A stretch of DNA of 64,000 nucleotides from Marvinbryantia formatexigens DSM 14469 (GCF_025148285.1 NZ_CP102268.1:3203001-3267000), one strand, 5' to 3'; positions 35,423 to 45,026 are shown, numbered from the stretch's first letter. Notes: generated by a model not told the origin, from the sequence alone. Made by a program: numbers and translations.

Positions 35423-36793
35423 ATGAAAAAGAGACAGATTATCAGCACGGCACTGGCAGCTACGATGGTTGCTTCACTTGGTCTGACCGCAGGTGCGGCT
35501 ACGGATGTGGCAGTGAATGACCTCGCTTACACAGGCGAACTTGAGATTATGCATTATTCGACCTCAGAGGAAGCGGAAGGCAACGGCGGTTCGGACGGAT
35601 TCCGTACAACGCTGGCTGCATGGAAAGAAGCGCATCCGGAAATCACGGTGAACGAAAACGTTCTGGCGAACGCAGAGTACAAGACACAGATCGCTACGCT
35701 GGCGGCGGCGGATGACCTCCCGGATGTATTCCTGCTGCAGGGTATGAATACCATCGACTGGGCGGAGCAGGGACTGGTTTACGACCTGACAGACACCATC
35801 AAGGCGTCACCGTACTACGACGATTATAACCAGGCATACTTCACCCCGTTTACATACAACGATTCCATCTACGGCTATCCGGCGCTGACAGGCGGCACCT
35901 GCACCGTAGTGATTTACGACAAGGCTATGTGGGCTGAGGCAGGCTACGATACCTTCCCAAGCACATGGGAAGAGGTAGAGAAGGCTTCCGAATACTTCAA
36001 TGAGCAGGGCATCTACACGATTGCATTCGGAAACGGCGGCAAGTGGCAGGCGAACTCCGACTTCCTGTCCACGCTGGGCAACCGCTACACCGGTGCAGAC
36101 TGGTTCATCAGCCTGATTGAGAAGAGCGGCGCTGCTTTCACAGACGAAGCATTTGTGAACGCGCTGACAGAGATGCAGAGACTCTTCACAGAGACCTCCA
36201 TCTTCAATGAAGATTTCAACGTAGTAACAAACGAAGATGCACGTGAATACTACATTTCCGGTTCTGCTGCAGCATTCATCGGCGGTAACTGGGATGAATC
36301 CTACATTGCGGCTACACTGGGCGGAACAGATGAAGTAGAAGGAACCGACCCGGAGAAATTCGCGAACATCGGATTTGCAGTGCTTCCGCAGCCGGCGGAC
36401 GCTACCGAGGCTCCGAATTCCCAGAATATCGGTCTTGGCTATGCGGTAGCTATCAGCTCCAAGGTTGCTGAGGACCCGGATAAGCTGGCGGCGGCAATCG
36501 ACCTGGCACAGGAACTTACCGGACCGGCATTCTCCAGCTTTGTAGCAGAGAACTATGCACTGAGCGGACTGACAACGGTTGACGAGGTTGACCTTTCCAG
36601 CTTCGACCAGATCACACAGGATTTCTACAACTGGTCCTATGTTGACACAGAGCCGTGCGAGATTTATGACTCCTATCTGACAAACGCTGTATGGGATGTT
36701 CTGAATACAGACCTGCAGACCATGCTCAACGGAGAGATAACTCCGCAGGAGGTTGCAGAGAACGCACAGGCGGCATATGAGGCAAATTATTAA
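35423..36793 (+). CDS. extracellular sugar-binding protein (family 1)
   Basis: A 456-residue binding protein with a signal peptide of about 25 residues, ending AGA|ATD, without lipobox. The mature protein begins with an acidic stretch and [17 protein letters not shown]; later [19 protein letters not shown] and [17 protein letters not shown] are typical of CUT1 binding proteins. AAGGAGG precedes the start. It belongs with the two permeases beyond the strong hairpin at 36857. No ATPase gene is present, so a shared ATPase is expected. Confidence 0.9.
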   Translation: MKKRQIISTALAATMVASLGLTAGAATDVAVNDLAYTGELEIMHYSTSEEAEGNGGSDGFRTTLAAWKEAHPEITVNENVLANAEYKTQIATLAAADDLPDVFLLQGMNTIDWAEQGLVYDLTDTIKASPYYDDYNQAYFTPFTYNDSIYGYPALTGGTCTVVIYDKAMWAEAGYDTFPSTWEEVEKASEYFNEQGIYTIAFGNGGKWQANSDFLSTLGNRYTGADWFISLIEKSGAAFTDEAFVNALTEMQRLFTETSIFNEDFNVVTNEDAREYYISGSAAAFIGGNWDESYIAATLGGTDEVEGTDPEKFANIGFAVLPQPADATEAPNSQNIGLGYAVAISSKVAEDPDKLAAAIDLAQELTGPAFSSFVAENYALSGLTTVDEVDLSSFDQITQDFYNWSYVDTEPCEIYDSYLTNAVWDVLNTDLQTMLNGEITPQEVAENAQAAYEANY

Positions 36794-36856
36794 TCATGGC
36801 AGGCCGGGAAGCTAAAAAGGCGGCTTCCGAAAACAGAACGATGTGAAAAAGTGTGG

Positions 36857-36894
36857 AACCGTTCTGCCCGCGGCAGTGGGCAGAACGGTTTTTA
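36857..36894 (+). terminator. strong hairpin after the binding-protein gene
   Basis: A 13-base perfect stem AACCGTTCTGCCC / GGGCAGAACGGTT (36857-36869 / 36878-36890) and TTTTT, 27 bases before the permease start. It should stop most transcripts, leaving lower permease expression. Confidence 0.85.
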
Positions 36895-36920
36895 AACGGC
36901 AGGAAAGCGAGGAGTAAAGA

Positions 36921-37814
36921 ATGTTAACGACAATTAAGCCGAAAGGCAAAACAATTTTTTTGTACCTGCTGATTCCCGTGGCAATGTTTGTATTCACCGT
37001 GTTTGTACCGCTGATCACCGCGTTTGTGTACAGCTTTTTTGAGTGGAAGGGCGGACCGCAGAAGACCTTTAACGGTCTGGAAAACTATATAACGCTGCTG
37101 CACGACAGCACCTTCTGGGAGTCATTCGGGCACAATATGTATCTTGTTGTGGCGTGTATTATCGGTCAGGTCGGCATTGCGTTTGTACTTGTTATGATGG
37201 TAAATTCCAAGCTTGTCAGATTCAAGGCGATTCACCGTACCTTCGGGTTCTTCCCCAGCACGATTTCGGCTGTATGCCTTGGCCTTATCTGGAACATGAT
37301 TTATCACAATCAGTATGGTATCATCAACTGGTTTCTGCGTGCCATCGGGCGCCCCGATCTGTGCCAGGTGTGGCTGAACAATACGAAGCTTGTCATGCTG
37401 CTGGTAACGATTCCGCTTATCTGGCAGTATATCGGTTATTATATGGTCATTATTCTTTCTGCGATTGCATCTATTGATACGGACATTTTTGAGAGCGCGG
37501 AGCTTGACGGAGCCAACGGTTTCCAGAAGGCGGTTTACATTACGCTTCCTCTCATTAAAAATACAATGCTGGTATGCATTACGCTGTGTATCGCCGGCAA
37601 TATGAAGGCTTTCGATAATATTTACGTTATGACAAAGGGCGGACCGGGTACCGCATCAATGGTTATGGCAATGTACGGCTACCAGATTTCGTTCAATCAG
37701 AGTAACATGGGATACGGAAGCTGTATTTCCGTGGCGATTTTTGTTCTCTCGCTGCTGGTAATCGGCGGATCGCGCGGACTGATTGGCTGGCTGACCAGAG
37801 AAAAGGAGGCGTAG
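36921..37814 (+). CDS. CUT1 sugar ABC permease (MalF/UgpA type)
   Basis: A 297-residue permease with six helices, the first FLYLLIPVAMFVFTVFVPL. The EAA loop is IFESAELDGANGFQKAVYITLPLIK. It is the first permease of the pair, two bases before the next gene, and probably imports cellobiose or xylogluco-oligosaccharides given the enzymes around it. Confidence 0.9.
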   Translation: MLTTIKPKGKTIFLYLLIPVAMFVFTVFVPLITAFVYSFFEWKGGPQKTFNGLENYITLLHDSTFWESFGHNMYLVVACIIGQVGIAFVLVMMVNSKLVRFKAIHRTFGFFPSTISAVCLGLIWNMIYHNQYGIINWFLRAIGRPDLCQVWLNNTKLVMLLVTIPLIWQYIGYYMVIILSAIASIDTDIFESAELDGANGFQKAVYITLPLIKNTMLVCITLCIAGNMKAFDNIYVMTKGGPGTASMVMAMYGYQISFNQSNMGYGSCISVAIFVLSLLVIGGSRGLIGWLTREKEA

Positions 37815-37816
37815 GC

Positions 37817-38671
37817 ATGAAGGGTATAAATGGTACGAAAGTAAAAAGAGGCATTCTCGGTTTTTTCATGAACGCCATCCTGATTATATTTTCATTTTCC
37901 TGCATTTTTCCGATTATCTGGATGTTCTATTCCTCACTGAAGGAAAAGCGCGCATTTAATGCAGATATTATCGGACTTCCGAAGGACCCGACGCTGAGTA
38001 ACTATATCAGGATTCTCACCAATCCGGATTACCATCTGGGAGAATCCATGTGGAACAGTGTGCGCACGACGCTTATTTCGATCATACTGATCGTGCTGTT
38101 CAGCTTTATCGTCGGCTATATTCTGGCAAGAATAAAATTTAAGATGAACCGCGTTTTATACGTGATGTTCCTGATGGGTATGCTGATCCCGATCCACTCT
38201 CTGCTGGTTCCGATTTACGTCGTATTCCAGAGATGCGGAATTTCCAACAAATGGTTTACCCTGATTCTGCCTTACGTTTCCTTTGGATTGCCGATGGGGA
38301 TTTTCCTGGTCGAGGGCTTTGTCAAGTCGGTCCCGGTATCGCTGGAGGAAGCGGCGGCGATTGACGGCAGCAGCTTCAGCCGTACACTGTGGACGGTTAT
38401 TTTCCCGATCTGCCGTCCGATTCTGGTGACGGTGGCGATTATCCAGGTATTCAGCTGCTGGAATGAATTTTCCTTCGCGCTGGTACTGATCAAGGACGTA
38501 TCCCTTCAGACCGTGCCTCTGGCGCTGACCCAGTTTAAGGGACAGTTTGCGTCGGATTATCCGAAGCAGATGGCGGCGATGCTGATTACGATGGCGCCGA
38601 TTATCGTGCTGTACTTCGCATTCAGCAAACAGATTATCAAAGGTATGGTTTCCGGAGCCGTGAAAGGCTGA
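37817..38671 (+). CDS. CUT1 sugar ABC permease (MalG/UgpE type)
   Basis: A 284-residue partner permease with six helices. The EAA loop is SLEEAAAIDGSSFSRTLWTVIFP and the ending SGAVKG is the family C-terminus. GGAGG at the end of the upstream gene serves as ribosome-binding site. Confidence 0.9.
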   Translation: MKGINGTKVKRGILGFFMNAILIIFSFSCIFPIIWMFYSSLKEKRAFNADIIGLPKDPTLSNYIRILTNPDYHLGESMWNSVRTTLISIILIVLFSFIVGYILARIKFKMNRVLYVMFLMGMLIPIHSLLVPIYVVFQRCGISNKWFTLILPYVSFGLPMGIFLVEGFVKSVPVSLEEAAAIDGSSFSRTLWTVIFPICRPILVTVAIIQVFSCWNEFSFALVLIKDVSLQTVPLALTQFKGQFASDYPKQMAAMLITMAPIIVLYFAFSKQIIKGMVSGAVKG

Positions 38672-38726
38672 GTTTTCTTATGGTCCTTGCAGCGGATGCA
38701 AAGACCTGCTTAAACTGTTACTATAG

Positions 38727-38790
38727 GGCTGCACAAAATGAATTTCAAGGATTCTGAAAATAACCCTTCATCCATTTTGTGCAGCCTTTT
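38727..38790 (+). terminator. large hairpin between permease and GH31 genes
   Basis: A 14-base stem GGCTGCACAAAATG / CATTTTGTGCAGCC (38727-38740 / 38773-38786), 32-base loop, TTTT tail. Terminator or mRNA-processing element. Confidence 0.65.
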
Positions 38791-38832
38791 AAGATAATGA
38801 CAAAAACATGTGGCATAAGGAGGACAAAGAAC

Positions 38833-41160
38833 ATGAAATTTACAGAAGGCTACTGGCTGCGCAGCGAGCGTGCCAACGGACTGTTTGCTGCGGAAGCATA
38901 TGCGGTTGAAAAGATTCCGGGCGGTATGCGGGTGGTTGCGCCGGTCACAAGAATCGGCAGCAGGGGCGATACGCTGAATATGCCGGTGATTACCATAGAA
39001 TTCCGGGCGTGCGCGAAAGGGACGATATCCGTAAAGGCATGGCATTATGAGGGCTATGACAGCCATCTTCCGCAGTTTGAAAAAAAGGAGGACATCTATG
39101 ACGCTGATGTGCAGATAAGCGAAGAGGAGGCGGTGCTCGACACCGGTCTTCTGAAGGTGCGCGTCAGCCGGAAGAATTTTGGCTATTCCTTTGAGGCAGA
39201 TGGAAAGGTACTGACCTCCTGCGGGTTCCGGAACCTTGGCTATATGCGCTGGGACAGGCAGGTCAGCACCATGTATCCGGCGGATAATTATCTGACGGAA
39301 GCTCATAAGCCCTACATGGTGAACGAGCTGTCTCTTTCCGTGGGCGAGCGGGTGTACGGCTTTGGCGAGCGGTTTACGGCTTTTGTGAAAAACGGACAGA
39401 CGGTGGATATCTGGAATGAGGACGGCGGCACGGCGTCCCAGCTTGCGTACAAAAACATTCCGTTTTATATGACAAACAGAGGCTACGGCGTGTTTGTGGA
39501 CTGCAGCGATCATGTTTCCTTTGAGGTAGCGAGCGAGAAGGTGGAGTATGTGGGCTTCTCGGTTCCGGGCGAGTCTCTTTCCTATTATTTCTTCTACGGA
39601 CCGCAGCCGAAGCAGATTCTGAATGCTTACACGGCGCTGACCGGGCGTCCTGCCCTTCCGCCGGCGTGGTCGTTCGGGCTCTGGCTGTCCACTTCTTTTA
39701 CAACAAATTATGACGAGGAGACGACCAGCTTCATGATTGACGGGATGGCGCAGCGCGGGATTCCGTTGCGGGTGTTCCACTTTGACTGCTTCTGGATGAA
39801 GGCTTTCCACTGGTGCGATTTTGAGTGGGATAAGGACTGTTTCCCGGATATCCGGGGCACGCTGGCGCGTTATCATGAAAAGGGACTGAAAATCTGCGTG
39901 TGGATCAATCCGTATATTGCCCAGGGAACGCCGTTTTTCAAAGAGGGCGCCCAGAACGGCTATCTGCTGAAGAGGGCGGACGGAAAAGGCGTATGGCAGA
40001 CGGATAACTGGCAGGCGGGCATGGGACTGGTTGATTTTACAAATCCGGACGCTGTCCGCTGGTATACCGGTAAGCTGAAAACGCTCCTGGACTGCGGGGT
40101 GGACTGCTTTAAGACGGATTTCGGCGAGCGGATTCCGGTGAATGTCTCTTATTATGACGGAAGCGACCCGCATGCGATGCACAATTACTATACCTTCCTT
40201 TATAACAGGACGGTATTCAACCTGCTGAAGGAAGTAAAGGGCGAGCAGGAGGCTGTGCTGTTTGCGCGGAGCGCGACGGCGGGATGCCAGCAGTTCCCGG
40301 TGCACTGGGGCGGCGACTGCTTTGCCAATTATCCGTCGATGGCGGAGACGCTGCGCGGCGGACTCTCCTTTGCCATGAGCGGCTTTTCCTTCTGGAGCCA
40401 TGATATATCGGGCTTTGAGAGTACGGCGACGCCGGACCTGTATAAGCGGTGGGCGGCTTTTGGTCTGCTCTCGACGCACAGCAGGCTTCACGGCTCCAGC
40501 AGCTATCGTGTTCCCTGGAATTTTGACGAGGAGGCGTGCGACGTAGTTGCATTCTTTACGAAGCTGAAATGCAGGCTGATGCCGTACCTTTACGCAAAGG
40601 CGGTTGAGGCGCACCGGGAGGGAACGCCGGTGATGCGCCCGATGGTATTTGAGTTTATGGAGGATACAGCCGTGGCTTATATCGATACGCAGTATATGCT
40701 GGGCGAGGCGCTGCTGGTGGCTCCCATATTCCGGGAGGATTCCGTGTGCGAATATTATCTGCCGGAGGGAACCTGGACGCATCTGCTCGACGGCGGCGTA
40801 AAGGAAGGCGGCATATGGCGCAAAGAGACTTACGATTATTTTTCGCTGCCGCTGTATGTGCGTGAGAATACGCTGCTGGCGCTGGGCGCGGACGAGACGC
40901 GGCCGGATTATGCGTATGAAGAGGGAATGTCCCTGCGGCTCTATCAGCTTCAGGACGGACAGACGGCGGTGTGCCGCGTGCCGGATACCGCCGGGGAGAT
41001 TGTAAACGTGATTACCGCCCGGCGAAAGAATGCAGAGATCACCCTGTGCCTTGAAAAAGCCGCCGGGGATATCCCGCTTACCATATATGACGGGGAATGC
41101 ACAAAGGAGACGGTGATTCCGGCGGGAACCGGAGAACTTCAGGTTTCACTGGAGGACTGA
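38833..41160 (+). CDS. yicI: alpha-xylosidase, GH31 (YicI-like)
   Basis: A 775-residue cytoplasmic enzyme that releases alpha-linked xylose, for example from xyloglucan fragments. It has the N-terminal beta-sandwich, a (beta/alpha)8 barrel with FHFDCFWM (a YicI hallmark), nucleophile Asp in CFKTDFGERIP, acid/base Asp in FWSHDISGFE, and C-terminal beta domains. The closest described type is YicI; alpha-glucosidase activity is less likely from these motifs. AAGGAGG precedes the start. It follows the permeases and precedes a GH2 enzyme. Confidence 0.88.
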   Translation: MKFTEGYWLRSERANGLFAAEAYAVEKIPGGMRVVAPVTRIGSRGDTLNMPVITIEFRACAKGTISVKAWHYEGYDSHLPQFEKKEDIYDADVQISEEEAVLDTGLLKVRVSRKNFGYSFEADGKVLTSCGFRNLGYMRWDRQVSTMYPADNYLTEAHKPYMVNELSLSVGERVYGFGERFTAFVKNGQTVDIWNEDGGTASQLAYKNIPFYMTNRGYGVFVDCSDHVSFEVASEKVEYVGFSVPGESLSYYFFYGPQPKQILNAYTALTGRPALPPAWSFGLWLSTSFTTNYDEETTSFMIDGMAQRGIPLRVFHFDCFWMKAFHWCDFEWDKDCFPDIRGTLARYHEKGLKICVWINPYIAQGTPFFKEGAQNGYLLKRADGKGVWQTDNWQAGMGLVDFTNPDAVRWYTGKLKTLLDCGVDCFKTDFGERIPVNVSYYDGSDPHAMHNYYTFLYNRTVFNLLKEVKGEQEAVLFARSATAGCQQFPVHWGGDCFANYPSMAETLRGGLSFAMSGFSFWSHDISGFESTATPDLYKRWAAFGLLSTHSRLHGSSSYRVPWNFDEEACDVVAFFTKLKCRLMPYLYAKAVEAHREGTPVMRPMVFEFMEDTAVAYIDTQYMLGEALLVAPIFREDSVCEYYLPEGTWTHLLDGGVKEGGIWRKETYDYFSLPLYVRENTLLALGADETRPDYAYEEGMSLRLYQLQDGQTAVCRVPDTAGEIVNVITARRKNAEITLCLEKAAGDIPLTIYDGECTKETVIPAGTGELQVSLED

Positions 41161-41246
41161 CAGCGACAAAAAAAGTTTCCGGCTGTGCTGCCAGATGACA
41201 GCCGCACGGCCGGAACAGCTTTGACAGATGAGAAGGAGCGCAAAAT

Positions 41247-43799
41247 ATGATAACACAGAGTTTAAACGGTATCTGGCGGATGCGCCGCGTGGGAGACGAT
41301 GGCTTTCAGGAGGCTGTTGTTCCCGGAACGGTTTATACTGATCTGCTCAGAAACGGGCAGATGGAGGACCCGTTTTTTAAGGATAACGAGCAGAAGGCGC
41401 TGAAGCTGATGGATGAAGACTACGAGTATGTGACAGAATTTCCCTGCGGAGGCGGACTGTCTGCGTGCGACCGTGTTCTGCTGCACTTTGACGGAATCGA
41501 TACGCTGGCGGATATTTATCTGAACGGAGTGCATCTGGGGGACGCCTGCAATATGCACCGCATCTGGGAGTTTGAGGTGAAGCAGCTTTTAAGACCGGAG
41601 AAAAATGAGCTGCGCGTCGTCCTGCACTCCCCGACAAAATATATCGCAGAAGCTTTTAAGGTGAGCCAAACGCACGGCTCCGAGGATGCGATGGACGGCT
41701 TTGTTAATATCCGCAAGGCGCACTGCATGTTTGGCTGGGACTGGGGCGCACATTTGCCCGACGCCGGACTGTTCCGTCCGGTCACGCTGCTCGGCATCGA
41801 TGAGGCGAGACTGGAGAGCGTTTACATCCGGCAGGAGCACGGGGCGGATGCGGTGACGCTGCATTTTGAAGTGGAGGCGTCCGGCGGCGGATGCGGCAAA
41901 GCGGATGCGCGGGGACTGCATTATGAGGCGGAGACAGACGGCGGCGGATGCGGCAAAGCGGACGCGCAGGGACTGCATTATGAGGTGACGGTCACGGCGC
42001 CGGACGGCACGAAGATAACGGCTGCGGGCAGCCCCGGAAAGCTTGTGATAGAAAATCCGCAGCTCTGGTGGCCGAACGGCTACGGAGAGCAGAATCTGTA
42101 TACCGTGGAGGTTGCACTGTATGCCGGGGCGGAGGCGTGTGGAGACCAGATGGAACATCAGACGCAGCCCCGCGCGAAAAAACTGGATGTCTGGGAGAGA
42201 AGAATCGGTCTGCGGACCATGACGGTACACCGCGAGAAGGACCAGTGGGGCGAATCCTTTGCCTTCCAGGTGAACGGCATCGACATTTTTGCGATGGGAG
42301 CGGATTATATTCCGGAGGACCATCTGCTTGGCAGAGTGACGCCGCAGACCACCCGCACCCTGCTGGAAAAGGCGAAATGGGCGAATTTCAACTGTATCCG
42401 CGTCTGGGGCGGCGGCTACTATCCGGAGGACTGGTTTTATGATATCTGCGACGAGCTTGGTCTTGTCGTTTGGCAGGATTTCATGTTCGCCTGCGCGCTG
42501 TACGATTTGACACCGGAGTTTGAGGCGAATATCCGGGCGGAATTTATTGACAATATCAAACGGCTGCGCCATCATGCGAGCCTGGGACTGTGGTGCGGAA
42601 ATAATGAGATGGAGCAGTTTGTGTTCGAACGCAATGAGTGGCTGACGAAGCCGCAGGAGGTGCGCGATTATTTCCTGATGTACGAGCGCATCATTCCGGA
42701 AATTCTGCAAAAATATGACCCGCAGACCTTCTACTGGCCGGCGAGCCCGTCGTCCGGCGGCAGCCTGGATTTTCCGCAGGACCCGGACCGGGGCGACGTG
42801 CATTACTGGGAGGTATGGCATGGCAATAAGCCGTTTACAGAGTACCGGAAGTATTTCTTCCGCTTTGTGTCGGAGTTTGGCTTCCAGTCCTTCCCGGCGA
42901 TGAAAACGATTGAACAGATCAGCGATGACCCGTCCGACTATAATATCTTCTCCTATGTTATGGAGAAGCATCAGCGCAACGGCAGCGCGAACGGAAAGAT
43001 TATGAACTACATGCAGCAGACGTACCGGTACCCGTCGGATTTCCGGACAGTTCTGTACGCTTCGCAGCTTTTGCAGGCGGACGCCATCCGCTACGGGGTG
43101 GAGCATTTCCGCAGAAACAGGGGACGCTGCATGGGAGCGGTATACTGGCAGCTTAATGACTGCTGGCCGGTAGCTTCCTGGTCGTCGGTGGATTACTGCG
43201 GGCGTCTGAAAGCGCTGCATTATTACGCCGGAAGATTTTTTGCTCCGCTGCTGTTATCCTGCGAGGAGCAGGGACTGATGACCTCCGGCAAGGACCTGAA
43301 CCGGGAGCATTTTACGTTTGAAAAATCTATCCGCCTTAATGTGGCAAATGAAACCAGAGAGGAGGCGGTGGTGACGGTGCGTTATGCCCTGCGCAATCCG
43401 AAAGCGGAAATCCTGCGCAGCGGGGAAGAAAAAGTAATGGTGCCGGCGCTGACCAGCGTGTGGCTGGATAAGGTGGAATTTCCGGATGCCGATATTTACA
43501 CGGAATACATCAGCTACGAGCTGGAAAAGGACGGGGAGATTCTCTCGGACGGAACCGTAAACTTTTCCTATCCGAAGTATTTCCGCTATGAAGATCCGGA
43601 ACTTACGTACCGGCTGATTGGCGATGAGATAGAGGTTTCCGCGAAAGCTTACGCAAAGAGCGTGGAGATTCTCAACGAAGAAGAAAATCTGCTTCTGAGT
43701 GATAATTACTTTGATATGAATGCCGGTACAAAGCGTGTAAAGATTCTTGGCGGGGAGCCGGTGGGAATCCGCCTGCGCAGCGTTTACGATATTAAATAA
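41247..43799 (+). CDS. beta-mannosidase-like GH2 glycosidase with internal 19-residue duplication
   Basis: An 850-residue cytoplasmic GH2 enzyme. VPGTVYTDLLRNGQMEDPFFKDNE at the N-terminus is typical of beta-mannosidases. The catalytic barrel has acid/base Glu in LWCGNNEMEQ and nucleophile Glu in VSEFGFQSFP. Residues about 213-250 show a tandem duplication (GGGCGKADARGLHYE, then GGGCGKADAQGLHYE; period 19 residues, 57 bases) in the Ig-like domain before the barrel. The substrate could be mannose-containing oligosaccharide. It completes the island with GH94 and GH31. Confidence 0.87.
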   Translation: MITQSLNGIWRMRRVGDDGFQEAVVPGTVYTDLLRNGQMEDPFFKDNEQKALKLMDEDYEYVTEFPCGGGLSACDRVLLHFDGIDTLADIYLNGVHLGDACNMHRIWEFEVKQLLRPEKNELRVVLHSPTKYIAEAFKVSQTHGSEDAMDGFVNIRKAHCMFGWDWGAHLPDAGLFRPVTLLGIDEARLESVYIRQEHGADAVTLHFEVEASGGGCGKADARGLHYEAETDGGGCGKADAQGLHYEVTVTAPDGTKITAAGSPGKLVIENPQLWWPNGYGEQNLYTVEVALYAGAEACGDQMEHQTQPRAKKLDVWERRIGLRTMTVHREKDQWGESFAFQVNGIDIFAMGADYIPEDHLLGRVTPQTTRTLLEKAKWANFNCIRVWGGGYYPEDWFYDICDELGLVVWQDFMFACALYDLTPEFEANIRAEFIDNIKRLRHHASLGLWCGNNEMEQFVFERNEWLTKPQEVRDYFLMYERIIPEILQKYDPQTFYWPASPSSGGSLDFPQDPDRGDVHYWEVWHGNKPFTEYRKYFFRFVSEFGFQSFPAMKTIEQISDDPSDYNIFSYVMEKHQRNGSANGKIMNYMQQTYRYPSDFRTVLYASQLLQADAIRYGVEHFRRNRGRCMGAVYWQLNDCWPVASWSSVDYCGRLKALHYYAGRFFAPLLLSCEEQGLMTSGKDLNREHFTFEKSIRLNVANETREEAVVTVRYALRNPKAEILRSGEEKVMVPALTSVWLDKVEFPDADIYTEYISYELEKDGEILSDGTVNFSYPKYFRYEDPELTYRLIGDEIEVSAKAYAKSVEILNEEENLLLSDNYFDMNAGTKRVKILGGEPVGIRLRSVYDIK
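41883..41996 (+). repeat. 57-base in-frame tandem duplication inside the GH2 gene
   Basis: The units start at 41883 and 41940; the first 45 bases are nearly identical (GGCGGCGGATGCGGCAAAGC at each start), implying a recent event. Confidence 0.9.
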
Positions 43800-43848
43800 T
43801 GAAAGTATGTCGGCTGATGCCGGTATCATTTCACAGAAAAGTCGATTG

Positions 43849-43880
43849 CCCCGCGGTTTTGCCGCGGGGTATTTGAATTT
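43849..43880 (+). terminator. terminator after the GH2 gene
   Basis: CCCCGCGG-TTTTG-CCGCGGGG (43849-43869), then a T-rich tail. Confidence 0.75.
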
Positions 43881-43900
43881 TTGCAGATACATGGTAGAAT
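43873..43900 (+). promoter_or_regulatory. promoter of the histidine kinase gene
   Basis: TTGAAT (43873-43878), 16 bases, TAGAAT (43895-43900), 33 bases before the GTG start. It gives the kinase its own transcription start independent of the sugar island. Confidence 0.65.
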
Positions 43901-43932
43901 AAGAGTGATTTGTACGGATAAAAAGAGGGACG

Positions 43933-44856
43933 GTGAGAGACGTGTGGAGTTTTTTGCTGGGGCTGGCAGTGGGGCTGTGCGCGGCGTTTTCTATATACCG
44001 GCGATACCGCGCGCAGCGGCAGGAGCTGCGCAGGCTGAATGAGGAAATTGACCAGATTCTGCATGGAAATACGCATCTGGAGCTGAGCCGGTTCCGCGAG
44101 GGAGATATCAATGTCCTGCGCGACGAGATTTATAAAATGACGGTGCGCCTGCGGGAGCAGACGGAGCGGCTTTCGGAGGATAAGTGTAATCTGGCGGACG
44201 CCCTGGCGGACATTTCCCATCAGATTCGCACGCCGCTTACTTCTCTGAATCTGATGAACGCCCGGCTTATGGGCGGCGGGCTGACCGGGGAGGAGCGGCA
44301 GCGCATCTGTCTGGATATGCGCAAAATGCTGGAGCGGATTGAATGGCTGGTGACATCGCTTCTGAAGATGTCGAAGCTGGAGGCGGACGCGATTACCTTT
44401 AATATAGAAGAAATCCGCATGGAAGAGTTTGCGGGGGCGGCGCTGGAGCCGTTTCGCATCCAGGCGGAAATCCGCGATATCCATCTGGAAACAGCGGGGG
44501 AAGCGGATGTCTCTTTCCGGGGAGACCGCGCCTGGACGCTGGAGGCTGTCGGGAATATTATTAAAAACTGCATGGAGTATACGCCGGAGGGCGGCAGCAT
44601 CCTTGTTGCCTGGGAGGAAAATCCGCTGTATGTGCAGATAGCGGTGACGGACAGCGGACCCGGCATTGCACCGGAGGATCTGCCGCATCTGTTTGAGCGC
44701 TTTTACCGCGGGAAAAATGCCGGGGAAGGGAGCTTTGGCATCGGGCTGTCGCTGGCGCAGATGATCGTCAGCCGCGAAAACGGCGTCATCCGCGCGGAAA
44801 ATGCGCCGGAGGGCGGAAGCCGCTTTGCTGTGCGGTTCTATAAAAGTACGGTGTGA
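43933..44856 (+). CDS. sensor histidine kinase (exporter-linked)
   Basis: A 307-residue kinase with one N-terminal membrane helix (about 4-22), hardly any outside loop, a coiled linker and the H box ISHQIRTPL (His96). N box NIIKNCMEY, F box LFERFYRG and G box GSFGIGLSL are present. Small kinases of this type sense through a partner ABC transporter; an ABC/FtsX exporter is encoded next. The expected regulator is missing directly upstream and is probably the orphan at 30556. The start is a GTG shortly after GAGGG; GTG at 43942 is an alternative. Confidence 0.88.
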   Translation: MRDVWSFLLGLAVGLCAAFSIYRRYRAQRQELRRLNEEIDQILHGNTHLELSRFREGDINVLRDEIYKMTVRLREQTERLSEDKCNLADALADISHQIRTPLTSLNLMNARLMGGGLTGEERQRICLDMRKMLERIEWLVTSLLKMSKLEADAITFNIEEIRMEEFAGAALEPFRIQAEIRDIHLETAGEADVSFRGDRAWTLEAVGNIIKNCMEYTPEGGSILVAWEENPLYVQIAVTDSGPGIAPEDLPHLFERFYRGKNAGEGSFGIGLSLAQMIVSRENGVIRAENAPEGGSRFAVRFYKSTV

Positions 44857-44878
44857 AGCAGCAATTCAGCCATATGAA

Positions 44879-44916
44879 GTGACAAATCTGTCACCGGAAA
44901 GTCATGGTATTGTCAT
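44879..44916. promoter_or_regulatory. probable OmpR-type regulator binding site
   Basis: The inverted repeat GTGACA-AATC-TGTCAC (44879-44894) is followed by GTCAT at 44901 and 44912. GTCAC/GTCAT thus recurs every 11 bases (44890, 44901, 44912), one helical turn. TATACT (44927-44932) follows, with no -35 box, as at activated promoters. It lies upstream of the exporter ATPase gene. Confidence 0.65.
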
Positions 44917-45026
44917 CTGCGGACTTTATACTGTGAGCATAAAAGGAGCGCAGTGCAAAGCCCGCCCGCAAAAGTACGGGCGGGGAGGAAAATGCAGACT
45001 GCGCACATGCAGAAGGGAGCGGTATC

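Noticed and set aside
38710-40782. 690-codon open frame on the minus strand
   Set aside because: It lies entirely antisense to the GH31 gene; its His/Arg/Leu-rich product has no recognisable domain and the plus-strand enzyme has intact motifs throughout.
41589-43220. 543-codon open frame on the minus strand
   Set aside because: Antisense to the GH2 gene, with no motif or ribosome-binding site; explained by GC-rich codon composition.
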